DNA from: Lentzea aerocolonigenes
GTDB lineage: Bacteria > Actinomycetota > Actinomycetes > Mycobacteriales > Pseudonocardiaceae
Assembly (NCBI RefSeq): GCF_000974445.1
Contig: NZ_BBOJ01000011.1
Span: 248,001 to 312,000 of the forward strand
Direction: 5' to 3'
Length of the DNA: 64,000 bases
Shown here: positions 43,458 to 52,444 of the stretch, one piece after another
How positions within the stretch are numbered: the first letter of the stretch is position 1
Layout of the letters: every line of letters begins with the position of its first letter
Program-made: the position numbers and the translations under genes
Notes under the pieces: model-generated
Told to the model about the DNA's origin: nothing
Database searches by the model: none
What the model saw: the letters and a program-made list of their open reading frames with translations, nothing else

Positions 43458-44752
43458 CGATCGCCCAGTTCCTCTCGGTCGGCGTCTTCGTCGGCGCGTA
43501 CATCCTGATCGCGACCGAACGCGTGCACCGCGTCGCGGCTGCTCTCGGCGGCGCGGCCCTGATGCTGGCGCTGCGGCTCACCGACGGCGAGACGGCCTTC
43601 CACTCCCTGGATGCAGGCGTGGACTGGAACGTCGTGTTCCTCCTGCTCGGCATGATGATCATCGTCGGGGTGATCAAGCAGACCGGCCTGTTCGAGTACC
43701 TCGCCATCGCCGCGGCCAAGCGCGCCAGGGGAAAGCCCTATGCGGTGCTCGCGATGTTCGTCGTCATCACCGCGACCGCGTCGGCCGCGCTGGACAACGT
43801 CACCACCGTGCTGCTGATCGCCCCCGTGACGTTCCTGGTGTGCGACCGGCTCGGCCTCAACCCGATCCCGTTCCTGATCGCCGAGGTGCTCGCGTCCAAC
43901 ATCGGTGGCACGGCAACGCTCATCGGTGACCCGCCGAACATCATCATCGCCAGCCGCGCCGGTCTGTCCTTCAACGACTTCCTGCTCCACCTGGCGCCGT
44001 TCATCGTGGTCCTGATGATCGCGTTCGTGGTCGTGTGCCGCTGGCTGTTCCGCGATTCCTTCCAGTACCACGAGGACCGCGTCGCCGAGGTCATGGCGCT
44101 GTCCGAACGCGAGGCCATCCGCAACCGCACCCTGCTCGTGCAGAGCCTGATCGTCCTGGGTCTCGTCCTGATCGGTTTCGTGCTGCACAGCGCACTGCAC
44201 GTCGAGCCGTCCGTGGTGGCACTGCTCGGCGCCGGGCTGCTCGTGCTGATCTCGAAGGTCACCACCGAGGACGCCATAGCTGACGTCGAGTGGGAGACCC
44301 TGGTCTTCTTCATGGGTTTGTTCGTCATGGTCGGCGCGCTCGTCAAGACCGGCGTCATCGACGAGGTGTCCCACGCCCTCGCCAGCGCCGCCGGCGGAGA
44401 CCCGCTCCTCGCGGTCATGGCACTGCTGGTCGTCTCGGCACTGTTGTCGGCCATTGTGGACAACATCCCGTACGTGGCGACGATGGCCCCGATCGTCGGT
44501 GAAATCGTTGCCGCACAGGGAGACTCGCCGCAATCCCAGTCGATGTGGTGGGCCCTCGCGCTCGGTGCGGACCTCGGCGGGAACGCGACGGCGGTCGGCG
44601 CGAGCGCGAACGTCGTCGTGCTCGGTCTCGCCGCGCGCAACGGCACCCCGATCAGCTTCTGGAAGTTCACCCGCTACGGCGCGATCGTCGCCGGGCTCTC
44701 CATCCTTCTGGCAGCGCCCTACCTGTGGCTGAGGTACTTCCTGCTCGCCTGA
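43454..44752 (+). CDS. SLC13/ArsB-NhaD-type ion transporter
   Basis: The protein has 432 residues and about 11-12 membrane helices in two inverted halves. DNVTTVLLIAPVTF with SNIGGTATLIGDPPNIII in the first half and DNIPYVATMAPIV with ADLGGNATAVGASANVVV in the second are the paired hairpin motifs of the ion-transporter superfamily, which includes NhaD Na+/H+ antiporters, ArsB and the citrate/P-protein group. NxGG-T followed by GDPPN is the NhaD/P-protein pattern. Sodium export is a reasonable guess given the CPA1 antiporter upstream. Arsenite cannot be excluded, but no ars genes are present. Confidence 0.85.
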   Translation: MTIAQFLSVGVFVGAYILIATERVHRVAAALGGAALMLALRLTDGETAFHSLDAGVDWNVVFLLLGMMIIVGVIKQTGLFEYLAIAAAKRARGKPYAVLAMFVVITATASAALDNVTTVLLIAPVTFLVCDRLGLNPIPFLIAEVLASNIGGTATLIGDPPNIIIASRAGLSFNDFLLHLAPFIVVLMIAFVVVCRWLFRDSFQYHEDRVAEVMALSEREAIRNRTLLVQSLIVLGLVLIGFVLHSALHVEPSVVALLGAGLLVLISKVTTEDAIADVEWETLVFFMGLFVMVGALVKTGVIDEVSHALASAAGGDPLLAVMALLVVSALLSAIVDNIPYVATMAPIVGEIVAAQGDSPQSQSMWWALALGADLGGNATAVGASANVVVLGLAARNGTPISFWKFTRYGAIVAGLSILLAAPYLWLRYFLLA

Positions 44753-44766
44753 GCACCGGCCCGCGG

Positions 44767-44813
44767 GCGAGCGTGTCAGCGACCTGCAACCGTGCGCTGA
44801 GACTCTCGCTCGC
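44767..44813 (+). terminator. Terminator-like hairpin after the CBS-SLC13 operon
   Basis: Outer stem GCGAGCG (44767-44773) pairs with CGCTCGC (44807-44813); inner stem TCAGCG (44776-44781) pairs with CGCTGA (44795-44800). It begins 14 nt after the transporter stop. No T-run follows. Confidence 0.6.
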
Positions 44814-44968
44814 AAGTCCGGTGGACGATTCGCCGGAAATGCCGCCTGAAAGGAACGGCGGTGGGTGTTCGCCGCCGGAACCCCGGGGGAGGTTCTCACC
44901 GACGTCATCGCCCGCTACCGCACCGACAGCCCATCCACCCTCGGTTCCTGCCCAACTCCGCGCCCGCG

Positions 44969-45507
44969 TCAGGCCGAGCGGCTCGTCGCCGTCGCCAGGA
45001 TGCTGCGGTTGCCGAGTGCGCGCGGGCCGATCTCGGCACGGCCGGACAGGACGACCACCGGTTCGCCCGTCGTGTGCAGCAGTTCGGCGAGTTCACGCTC
45101 GTCGCACGGCCTTTTCTCCCAGCCGGGAGGCGTCGGCGAAGCGACCAGCCCCGGGCCGCTGTAGACGTTCCAGTCGAGGTGGAGCCGGCCGTCCTGCCCG
45201 AACATCTCGCAGCTGGCGGTTCCGATCGCGGCACCCGCGTCGTTGGGGAACGGCGGGACCCAGACGTCGGCGAACAAGCCGCTCGACCGCAACCGGTTGT
45301 TCCACTTGATGTTGAGCGCGCAGCCTCCGCTGAGCACCAGGTTCGGGGTGCGCCCAGGAAACCTCCTGTGCAGGACCGAGCTCATACCGCGCAGGAGCCG
45401 GTCTCCCAGGTAGGCCTGGAAGGTCGCGATCAGGTCGGCCTCGGACATGCCGGGGAACAGCTGCGCCCTGTTCGCGGAGGCCTTCTCCCCGAGCGCCCTG
45501 CCGTTGT
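44969..45507 (-). pseudogene. Truncated carbamoyltransferase (NodU/CmcH/TobZ family)
   Basis: The minus strand encodes an internal piece of a carbamoyltransferase: LVLSGGCALNIKWN, VPPFPNDAGAAIGTA, VYSGPG and VLSGRAEIGPRALGNRSILA. These are the YrdC-like/Kae1-like junction motifs of the family that carbamoylates antibiotics. Both ends are missing. The frame runs into unrelated sequence after SILA near 44993. At the other end homology stops at about 45505, where an adenylation domain begins on the opposite strand. No start codon or ribosome binding site belongs to it. It is a relic of a lost biosynthetic cluster. Confidence 0.75.
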
Positions 45508-46676
45508 CAGAAGAGTCCGCAGGGGCAGCGTGGTGGCGGTGCTCGACCGGCCGTCGCTGCGGATGATTGTGGTGTTCCTCGCGATCCTTCAGGCGGGCGG
45601 CGCCTATCTGCCGTTGGACGAGAGCAATCCGCACGAGCGGAACCTGTTCATGGTGCGGGACTCCGGGGCGGGCTTGGTCCTGGCAGAGGACGTGGAGGGC
45701 TTTCCCGAGGCACTCCGGCTGTCCGAAGTGGACGCGGTGCTCAATGCGCCACTGGGTGAGGAACAACCTCGTGACCTCGCGCCCGGCGCGACCGCCGTGG
45801 ACGCGGCGTACGTGATGTACACGTCCGGTTCGACCGGGACGCCGAAGGGCATCGCCGTCCCGCACCGCGCGATCACCCGCCTGGTCGTCGGGACCGACTA
45901 CGTCGTTGTTCCTCACCGCCGCGGTGTTCCACCTGCACGCCACCGAGTCTCCGGATTCGCTGGGGGGACTGCGCAACCTGCTCGTCGGCGGCGACGTGAT
46001 GGACGCGGGCATTTCGTTGGCACTGCTGGAGGCGGGACCACCGCAGCGTCTGCTCAACGCGTACGGGCCCACCGAGGCGACCACGTTCAGCACCGCTCAC
46101 GTCGTCGACCGGGTGTCCGCGGCCTCGGCGGCGCTGCCGATCGGGAGGCCACTCGCGAACACCCTCGTCCGGATCCTCGACGGGCATCGACGAGTAGCAC
46201 CGGGAGAGGTGGGGGAACTGCACATCGGCGGTGGTGGACTGGCTCTCGGCTACGTCAACCGCCCGTCGCTGACCGCGGAACGGTTCGTCGCGGATCCGTG
46301 GTGCGCCGGCGGGAGGTTGTACCGAACCGGTGACCTCGCCCGCTGGACCTCTGACGGGCAGATCGAGTTCCTCGGAAGAGCGGACGGTCAGACGAAGCTC
46401 CGCGGATATCGAATCGAGCTCGGTGAGATCGAAGCGGTGCTGCGCGGGCACGAACTGGTCCGCGACGCCGTGGTGATCGTCGAGGGGGAGGGGGAGGCGC
46501 GGAGACTCACCGCCTGCGTCGCGGTCCGCAACCCGATCGGAACGGCCGAGCTCAGAGGCCACCTCGTCCGTGTCCTTCCCGAACACATGGTGCCTGCTAG
46601 GTTGATCGAACTGCCCTCACTGCCGTTGAACGCCAACGGAAAGGTGGACCGTGTCCGGATCTCCGAGCTCCACTGA
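45508..46676 (+). pseudogene. Decayed NRPS adenylation domain with internal deletion and frameshift
   Basis: The first part (from about 45515) reads RGSVVAVLDRPSLRMIVVFL, then AGGAYLPLDE and YTSGSTGTPKGIAVPHRAI. At about 45900 it jumps from TDYVV directly to FLTAAVFHLHA in another frame. In intact domains roughly 60 residues, including the substrate-contact Asp, lie between. The second part is complete to the end: NAYGPTEATTFS, LYRTGDLARW, KLRGYRIELGEIE and NGKVDR, with the stop at 46676. The upstream condensation and A1 regions are missing. It cannot make a working enzyme. The MFS gene starts within its last codons, showing their former linkage. Confidence 0.85.
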
Positions 46677-48228
46677 GTCCGTGCCACGTGAGCCCCTCGA
46701 CAGGTCGGTTCTGGCCGTTTTCTCCGGCCTGATGCTGGCGATGCTGGCCGCGGCGCTCGACCAGACCGTCGTGGCCACCGCGCTACCGTCGATCGTCGGT
46801 GACGTCGGAGGCCTCACACAGCTTTCGTGGGTGGTGAACGCCTTCGTCCTCGCCATCTGCGTCAGCACCCCGATCATCGGCAAACTCGCGGACATCTTTC
46901 CCCGCAAGACGTTGATGCAGATCGCCCTGCTCACGTTCCTGGTGGGATCGGTGTTGTGCGGTCTGGCCCAGTCGATGCCCCAGCTGATCGCGTGCCGTGC
47001 GCTGCAGGGCGTGGGAGCGGCGGGGATCATGGTGCTCTCGCAGGCGATCATCGGTGACCTGATCTCGCCCGCCGAACGCGGCCGGTACCAGGGCTTCATG
47101 CAGGCCGCGTTCGCACTGGCGACGGTCTCCGGCCCGCTCATCGGCGGTCTGGCCGCCTCCACCGTCGGCTGGCGCTGGATCTTCTACCTCAACCTGCCCG
47201 TCATCGCGGCCGCGATGATCGTGATCGCGATCCGGCTCGACCGCGGTGAGAGCAGCGGCCGGAGTCCGGTCATCGACTGGTGGGGCATCGTGTTGCTGTC
47301 CGGCGCGGTGAGCCTGCTGGTCCTCATCGCGGGCTGGGGCGGAACCACCTACAGGTGGACGTCCGCTCCGATCGTCGTCATGTCACTGGCCGCCGCGGTG
47401 CTGCTCGTGGTGTTCGTCCAGGTTCAACGCAAGACCGCTGAACCGTTGATGCCACTGCGGTTGTTCGCCAATCCGGTGATCAGGGTGGTCGCTCTCCTCG
47501 TCTTCACCCAGGGGTTCGTCACACTCGGCATCTCCACGTTCATGCCGCTCTACCTGCAACTGGTCCACGGTGCCTCTCCCGTCGCCGCGGGACTGCGGAT
47601 GGCGCCGATGATGTTCGTCATGGCCGTGACCGCCTTCGTGTGCGGCAGGGCGATCACCAAACTGGGCAGGTACCGCGTCTTTCCCATCGCCGGAACCCTC
47701 ACCCTGCTCGTCGGAGTGCTTCTCCTGGCCCAGCTCGGCATCAGCACGCCGGCCTGGTTCCAGTTGCTGGGGCTGGCCCTGTGCGGAGCGGGCCTCGGTA
47801 TGACGAGCCCGGTCATGATGCTCGCGGCGCAGAACGCCGCCGAGTCCAGAGACCTGGGAGTGACGACCTCGACAACGACCTTCAGCCGCACGATGGGCGG
47901 CTCACTGGGGCTTGCCGTGCTGGGCACGGTGTTCGCGACTTCGTTGGTGGGCAGTACTTCCAGCGGAACCGTGAGCGGCTCCCTGCGCGACGTCGGGCAC
48001 CACAGCACCACGATCAACCGCGCCGAACTGGACGCGCTGTCCGAGCCCGCACGCACAGAACTGCTCACCCACTTCGCCCAGGCGCTGCACGCCGTGCTGC
48101 TGACCGCACTCGGTGCCGCGGTGATCGGGTGCGCTCTCGCGTTCCTGCTCCAGGAACGGCCACTCCGGCGGACCACCCGCGGCAAGTCCCGATCCGATCC
48201 GGACACCGCCGAGGAAGCCAGGCCGTAG
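46651..48228 (+). CDS. DHA2-family MFS drug exporter (14 helices)
   Basis: The protein has 525 residues. It has DQTVVATALPSIVGDVGGL in helix 1, the motif A region GKLADIFPRKTLMQ, RALQGVGAAGIMVLS (motif B) and AFALATVSGPLIGGL (motif C of antiporters). This is the EmrB/QacA layout with 14 helices. GTG 46651 has GGAAAGG 6 nt upstream and lies inside the 3' end of the decayed adenylation gene, so it was the exporter of that lost peptide cluster and remains intact. It may now serve as a general efflux pump. The start overlap implies coupled translation in the ancestor. Confidence 0.9.
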   Translation: MSGSPSSTESVPREPLDRSVLAVFSGLMLAMLAAALDQTVVATALPSIVGDVGGLTQLSWVVNAFVLAICVSTPIIGKLADIFPRKTLMQIALLTFLVGSVLCGLAQSMPQLIACRALQGVGAAGIMVLSQAIIGDLISPAERGRYQGFMQAAFALATVSGPLIGGLAASTVGWRWIFYLNLPVIAAAMIVIAIRLDRGESSGRSPVIDWWGIVLLSGAVSLLVLIAGWGGTTYRWTSAPIVVMSLAAAVLLVVFVQVQRKTAEPLMPLRLFANPVIRVVALLVFTQGFVTLGISTFMPLYLQLVHGASPVAAGLRMAPMMFVMAVTAFVCGRAITKLGRYRVFPIAGTLTLLVGVLLLAQLGISTPAWFQLLGLALCGAGLGMTSPVMMLAAQNAAESRDLGVTTSTTTFSRTMGGSLGLAVLGTVFATSLVGSTSSGTVSGSLRDVGHHSTTINRAELDALSEPARTELLTHFAQALHAVLLTALGAAVIGCALAFLLQERPLRRTTRGKSRSDPDTAEEARP

Positions 48229-48319
48229 CAGTGACAAACGTCTGACGAGGGCGCCGACGAAGTCGTTGTCCACGCCGAAGACCGGCGACGGCGCCTGCGT
48301 CGTCCTGAGCGACTCGGGT

Positions 48320-49171
48320 TCAGCGCACCTGCTCGGCCTTGAACTGCATCCGCGGTGTTGCGTAGCAGTCCTGGGCCTGCACGAGCCGCAGCTCGCGCTC
48401 ACCGGAGCGGTAGGTCAGGTCGATCAGGTCGAAGACGCTCGACGCGGTGCGTTCCAGCGCGAGCGCCGCATCGTTGGTCTGGGCGTAGTGGGCGGTGAAC
48501 AGCGCGGCCGTGACGTCGCCGGACCCGTTCGCCTTGAACGGCAGTTGCGGGGTGCTCACGAGCCACGACCCGGCGGTGTCCACGACGAGCATCTCGACCG
48601 TGCCCTCCTCCCGGTCGGGCCGCTCGACGCTCGTGACCAGCACGGTCGACGGTCCCATCGCGCGGGCGAGGTCGGCCGACGCCAGCGTCTCCTCGACACT
48701 CGCGGGCTCGGTGCCGGTGAGGAAGCCCAGCTCGAACTGGTTCGGGGTGATGATGTCGGCCACCGGCACGACCCGGTCGCGCAGCAGCACGGGGATCTCC
48801 GGCGCGACGAAGCAGCCGGACTTGGCGTTGCCCATCACCGGGTCGCACGCGTAGAGCGCCGCCGGGTTCGCGGCCTTCACCCGGCTCACCGCGTCGATGA
48901 TCACATCGGCGATGCCCGTGCCGCCCTGGTAGCCGGACAGCACGGCGTCGACCTGCGGGAACACTCCGCGTTCCTCCACCCCGAGCAGGATCTCGGCAAC
49001 GTCCGACGGCGGCAGGAGCGGACCGCGCCACGCGCCGTACCCGGTGTGGTTGGAGAAGTTCACCGTGGGGATCGGGACGACCTCGACCCCGAGGCGCTGC
49101 AGCGGGAACACGGCGGCGGAGTTGCCGACGTGGCCGTGGGCGACGACGGACTGGATGGACAGAACCTTCAT
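48320..49171 (-). CDS. pdxY: Pyridoxal kinase
   Basis: The protein has 283 residues of the ribokinase superfamily. It opens with LSIQSVVAHGHVGNSAAVF, typical of PdxK/PdxY. GYQGGTG, the CDPVMGN box, NQFELGFLTG and the catalytic NGSGDVTAALF anion hole complete the fold. It phosphorylates pyridoxal to pyridoxal 5'-phosphate in the B6 salvage pathway. ATG 49171 follows a TAGGGT box by 6 nt, another probable leaderless transcript. It is convergent with the MFS gene across a 91-bp gap. There is no functional link to its neighbours. Confidence 0.92.
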   Translation of the reverse strand: MKVLSIQSVVAHGHVGNSAAVFPLQRLGVEVVPIPTVNFSNHTGYGAWRGPLLPPSDVAEILLGVEERGVFPQVDAVLSGYQGGTGIADVIIDAVSRVKAANPAALYACDPVMGNAKSGCFVAPEIPVLLRDRVVPVADIITPNQFELGFLTGTEPASVEETLASADLARAMGPSTVLVTSVERPDREEGTVEMLVVDTAGSWLVSTPQLPFKANGSGDVTAALFTAHYAQTNDAALALERTASSVFDLIDLTYRSGERELRLVQAQDCYATPRMQFKAEQVR

Positions 49172-49353
49172 CCGCCCACCCTAGAACGGACGCCTCGACG
49201 TCCTGGTACCGCTGGACCACGTCGGGTGTTCATCCGCGGAAAACGGGGTGCGGCGGCGTTCTCCGGCGGCATGAGAGTGCGTTGCAGAGCCGAGTTCGCC
49301 GAACGCGGCTACAGGGTGGGCGCGAGTTGCCGGCGTCGGGGTCGCGTTTTCGT

Positions 49354-49965
49354 CTAGGACAAACTGACCAAATCGAGCAACGCGCGAGCGGACGACGTGG
49401 TAACGGCTTGAATCTGAGCGTTGTCGGTTTTGCCGGAAGCGTTGTACTCCAGAGTCAGCACCACGTTGGCCTTTCGAGCGACGAGAATCACCAGGCTTCC
49501 GTGGCCGGTGATTCTCGCCTCGTCGCCGACTCCGCTCACCGGTGTGTCCGCACCGAGTGTGTAGCCCGCAGACCCCTGAAATCGGGTGATCCGCGTCGCG
49601 GCATCGCGCTGTGCTTCTTCGATGCCACCGTGATCGCCGTTCCGCTGGAACAACGAGTATCGCGCGGTCAAAGGGGGAAAGTCGTTGGATTCCGCGCTGC
49701 CCCACTGACAGTCGGCACCGACGAAGTTCTCGCCGGAGGTCGGCGTCGGCAGACCGGTGTGAGGTGCTGGTACGCCCGGCAGATCCGGACACGAGGGAGG
49801 TAGCGCCGCCGCTTCGTGCCTCGTCGGCCACCACGGATTCAGCCACGGCTGGTAGGCCAAGGCGAGAGCGGCGCCGACCACGACGACGGCCGCGGTTGCG
49901 AGCCACGCGATCAGCGCGCGCCCACGCGGCCGACCGGCAACCCCTGGAACGTGAGGTTCCGTCAT
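49354..49965 (-). CDS. Membrane-anchored extracytoplasmic protein of unknown function
   Basis: The protein has 203 residues. After a short cytoplasmic N-terminus comes one membrane helix (LIAWLATAAVVVVGAALALAY), then an extracellular domain with two cysteines (SCPDLPG, DCQWGS) that could form a disulfide. The pattern CQW, a central RYSLFQR strand, GVGDEA and a C-terminal VVLTLEYN strand resembles the small secreted domains seen in actinobacterial DUF3558- or sensor-like proteins. I do not recognise a precise family. ATG 49965 has GGGGGA about 6 nt upstream. It is divergent from the lectin-type gene at 50101. Confidence 0.6.
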   Translation of the reverse strand: MTEPHVPGVAGRPRGRALIAWLATAAVVVVGAALALAYQPWLNPWWPTRHEAAALPPSCPDLPGVPAPHTGLPTPTSGENFVGADCQWGSAESNDFPPLTARYSLFQRNGDHGGIEEAQRDAATRITRFQGSAGYTLGADTPVSGVGDEARITGHGSLVILVARKANVVLTLEYNASGKTDNAQIQAVTTSSARALLDLVSLS

Positions 49966-50100
49966 TTGTTCCCCCGGTGTCGTGCGCAACGGCTTCGGCA
50001 GCCTAGCCGAGTGGGAGATCTCGCGAAGTCGTTCGATCGAAGACCGAAGTAGTAGTACGTTGGGTTGGCGAATATCGCCACTACCGGGGGGTTGTGAAAA

Positions 50101-52308
50101 GTGAATTGGGGGAAACGCCGGTTCAAGGCTGCGGTCTTGACGGCGCTACTGGCATTGACTGCCGGTCTGACAGTTGTTCAACCGGCTGCAGCGGTCGCCG
50201 CTCCGAGCGATTTCGGGGCGAGTGCGCTCGGCAGCGCGACGGTCGCCACCATTGCCGACCGTGAGTACCACCACTGTCTGGACAGCGATTACAACGGGCA
50301 CGTCTATCTCAACGCGTGCGGTCCCGGCAATTACTACCAGCAGTGGCATTCCCTGAACGGCACGCTGGTGAGCATCCAGACGGGCATGTGTCTGGACAGC
50401 AACGAACAGGGGGACGTCTACACCAAGCTGTGCGACGGAAGCCCGTACCAGAACTGGGGCAGCAGCGACGGCTACATCGGGAACCGGAAGACCATCCTGG
50501 TGCTGACCGCGCTCGACCCGCATTCGGTGCGGACCGGTCCGCCGATCGGCCTGGACCGGCAGGGCTGGGACGCCCGCGGGGTGGACGGTGCGTGCACTCC
50601 CGATCCGTTGAGGATGGAGATCGACCAGGTGCTCGACGACACCTGGACGAAGATCCAGGACACCCAGCAGAGTCCTGAGGGCATCGCCGGCCCGTGGGAG
50701 TGGACGGTGACGAGGGGCGAGGGCGAACACGTCACCGCTCAGACGACCACGACACTGGGCGTCGAGTTCAGCTTCAAGGCGTTGAAGGCGACCGGCTCCG
50801 AGGCGATCAACAAGGGCGTTGTCACCGACATGACCTACAGCGTCACCGCTCCCTTCAAGGCGAAGGTGCCCAAGGGACAGGTCATGTTCGCGAACTACGG
50901 CGTGCACAAGCAGAACTTCGTCTTCCACTGGCGGACCGGTGCGAAGGACTGCACGACTCTGGACAGCGGTCAGTACAGGCTGGAGGTCCCGTACGCGCAG
51001 GGCTTCTACTGGAACTGCGACACCCGGCTGGACCCCGACTGCAAGCAGAAGATCATCGATGCGAACTCGGGAACGAGCCGGGCCCAGCTCGCCGACACGT
51101 TCTACCCGTACTACGCGCTGCTCACGCCGGGACCGGAGGAGCCGCCGCAACCACCGGTGAAGAAGGCGACCAGCGTCAGCTACACCGGCCCGGCCACTGC
51201 GCCGTACCACGGCATCTTCACGGCCTCGGCCCAGGTCAACGCGGGCGGGCAACCCGTCGGCAACGGCCTGGTCACCTTCACTCTCGGTGGCAACCGCTGC
51301 GTGGCCGGGGTGAACTCCGCGGGCAGGGCGTCCTGCCCGATCAGGATCACGGACACGCCCGGTCAGGCGACCATGAACGTCAGCTACGCGGGCACTCCTG
51401 ACTACCTGCCCAGCTCGACCAGCGCGGTCTTCACCATCACCAAGGCGGAGACGAAGCTCGCCTACACCGGTGTCCGGCGCGTCGCCACCGGAGAACCGGC
51501 TCAGCTCTCCGGTGTGCTGACCGAAAGCGGGGGCGCGGCCGTCGCGGGCCGTGCGCTGCGCCTGACGCTGGGAGAGGGAACGACGCAGCAGGCGTGCGAG
51601 GCGACCACCGACACCGCCGGTGCCGCGCAGTGCGTCATCCCGGTCGTGGATCAGCCGTTGAACGACACCGCGACGGTTCCCGTCTCGGCGAGCTTCGGCG
51701 GCGACGCGTTCTACCTGCCGTCCAGCGACACGGCCCAGGCCCGGTTGCAGCACTACACCGGGCAAGCCACCGGGCTGACCGCGGCGGTGAACCTGCCGTT
51801 GGTGCCGCTGCAGATCGGGCCGACTCCGGACACCGGGCGGATCCGCACCGCGAAGGCCTCGCGGACCACCACCCCGTGCACGGTGTCGGTCGGCGTCCTC
51901 GTCCTGAACGCCGACGCGTTGTGTCCCGAGGTCGTCACCACCCTGAACCCCGGCACGATGACGTCGACCGTGCGGGTCGACAAGGTGCACGTCGGCCTGC
52001 CAGGACTGTCGGTGATCGACATCGAGGGCCTGACCGCGACGTCGACAAGCTCCTGCACCGGGGCCAGCGGCTCGGCGAGGATGACGCTCGAGATCGACGG
52101 CGCGCGGGTGGCCGTGCCGACCGAACCGAACAGCAGCATCCCGCTGCCGGGAGGCGGACGGATCGTCGTCAACGAGCAGGCGCCGGTGACCGGCGCCGAC
52201 TTCGGGCTGGTCGAGAACGCCGTGCACATCGTCGTGCCGGGCGTGGCGGGCAACCTGGTCGACATCACCGTCGGTTCGGCGGTCAGCGCGGCCCACAACT
52301 GCAAGTAG
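50101..52308 (+). CDS. Secreted lectin/toxin-like multidomain protein
   Basis: The protein has 735 residues with a signal peptide (VLTALLALTAGLTVV, cleavage near AVAAP). A ricin-type lectin segment follows with repeats CLDSDYNGHVY ... QQW and CLDSNEQGDVY ... NW. Residues 200-290 (VTAQTTTTLGVEFSFKA, MTYSVTAPFKAKVPKGQ) are Thr-rich alternating strands like the pore domain of aerolysin/ETX-MTX2 proteins, an inference from pattern. Two Ig-like repeats (SVSYTGPATAPYHG and KLAYTGVRRVATGE) and a C-terminal choice-of-anchor-like domain follow. GTG 50101 has a G-run 9-15 nt upstream. It could bind glycans on the producer surface or on other cells. Confidence 0.65.
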   Translation: MNWGKRRFKAAVLTALLALTAGLTVVQPAAAVAAPSDFGASALGSATVATIADREYHHCLDSDYNGHVYLNACGPGNYYQQWHSLNGTLVSIQTGMCLDSNEQGDVYTKLCDGSPYQNWGSSDGYIGNRKTILVLTALDPHSVRTGPPIGLDRQGWDARGVDGACTPDPLRMEIDQVLDDTWTKIQDTQQSPEGIAGPWEWTVTRGEGEHVTAQTTTTLGVEFSFKALKATGSEAINKGVVTDMTYSVTAPFKAKVPKGQVMFANYGVHKQNFVFHWRTGAKDCTTLDSGQYRLEVPYAQGFYWNCDTRLDPDCKQKIIDANSGTSRAQLADTFYPYYALLTPGPEEPPQPPVKKATSVSYTGPATAPYHGIFTASAQVNAGGQPVGNGLVTFTLGGNRCVAGVNSAGRASCPIRITDTPGQATMNVSYAGTPDYLPSSTSAVFTITKAETKLAYTGVRRVATGEPAQLSGVLTESGGAAVAGRALRLTLGEGTTQQACEATTDTAGAAQCVIPVVDQPLNDTATVPVSASFGGDAFYLPSSDTAQARLQHYTGQATGLTAAVNLPLVPLQIGPTPDTGRIRTAKASRTTTPCTVSVGVLVLNADALCPEVVTTLNPGTMTSTVRVDKVHVGLPGLSVIDIEGLTATSTSSCTGASGSARMTLEIDGARVAVPTEPNSSIPLPGGGRIVVNEQAPVTGADFGLVENAVHIVVPGVAGNLVDITVGSAVSAAHNCK

Positions 52309-52318
52309 CTCGACCTGC

Positions 52319-52349
52319 GAAGGCCCTCGGCGTGGTGCCGGGGGCCTTC
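52319..52349 (+). terminator. Intrinsic terminator after the lectin/toxin-like gene
   Basis: A 13-bp stem with a 5-nt loop: GAAGGCCC-TCGGC (52319-52331) pairs with GCCGG-GGGCCTTC (52337-52349), one G-T wobble included. It starts 10 nt after the stop. Confidence 0.8.
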
Positions 52350-52444
52350 CTCGAACCCAGGGCGATCAAGAGGATCATCACCAGTGGAGTGCGAGCAGGG
52401 CCACGACCGCCGGCTCCGCCGTTGCCGCCGAACGTGTTCCCCGG

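Noticed and set aside
44839-44985. Open plus-strand frame beginning FAAGTPGEVLTDV before the decayed cluster
   Set aside because: It reads into the carbamoyltransferase relic on the opposite strand, has no start with a ribosome binding site, and matches no family I know.
45508-46676. A functional stand-alone NRPS adenylation enzyme
   Set aside because: The A3-A5 interval with the substrate-contact Asp is deleted and the frame changes at about 45900.
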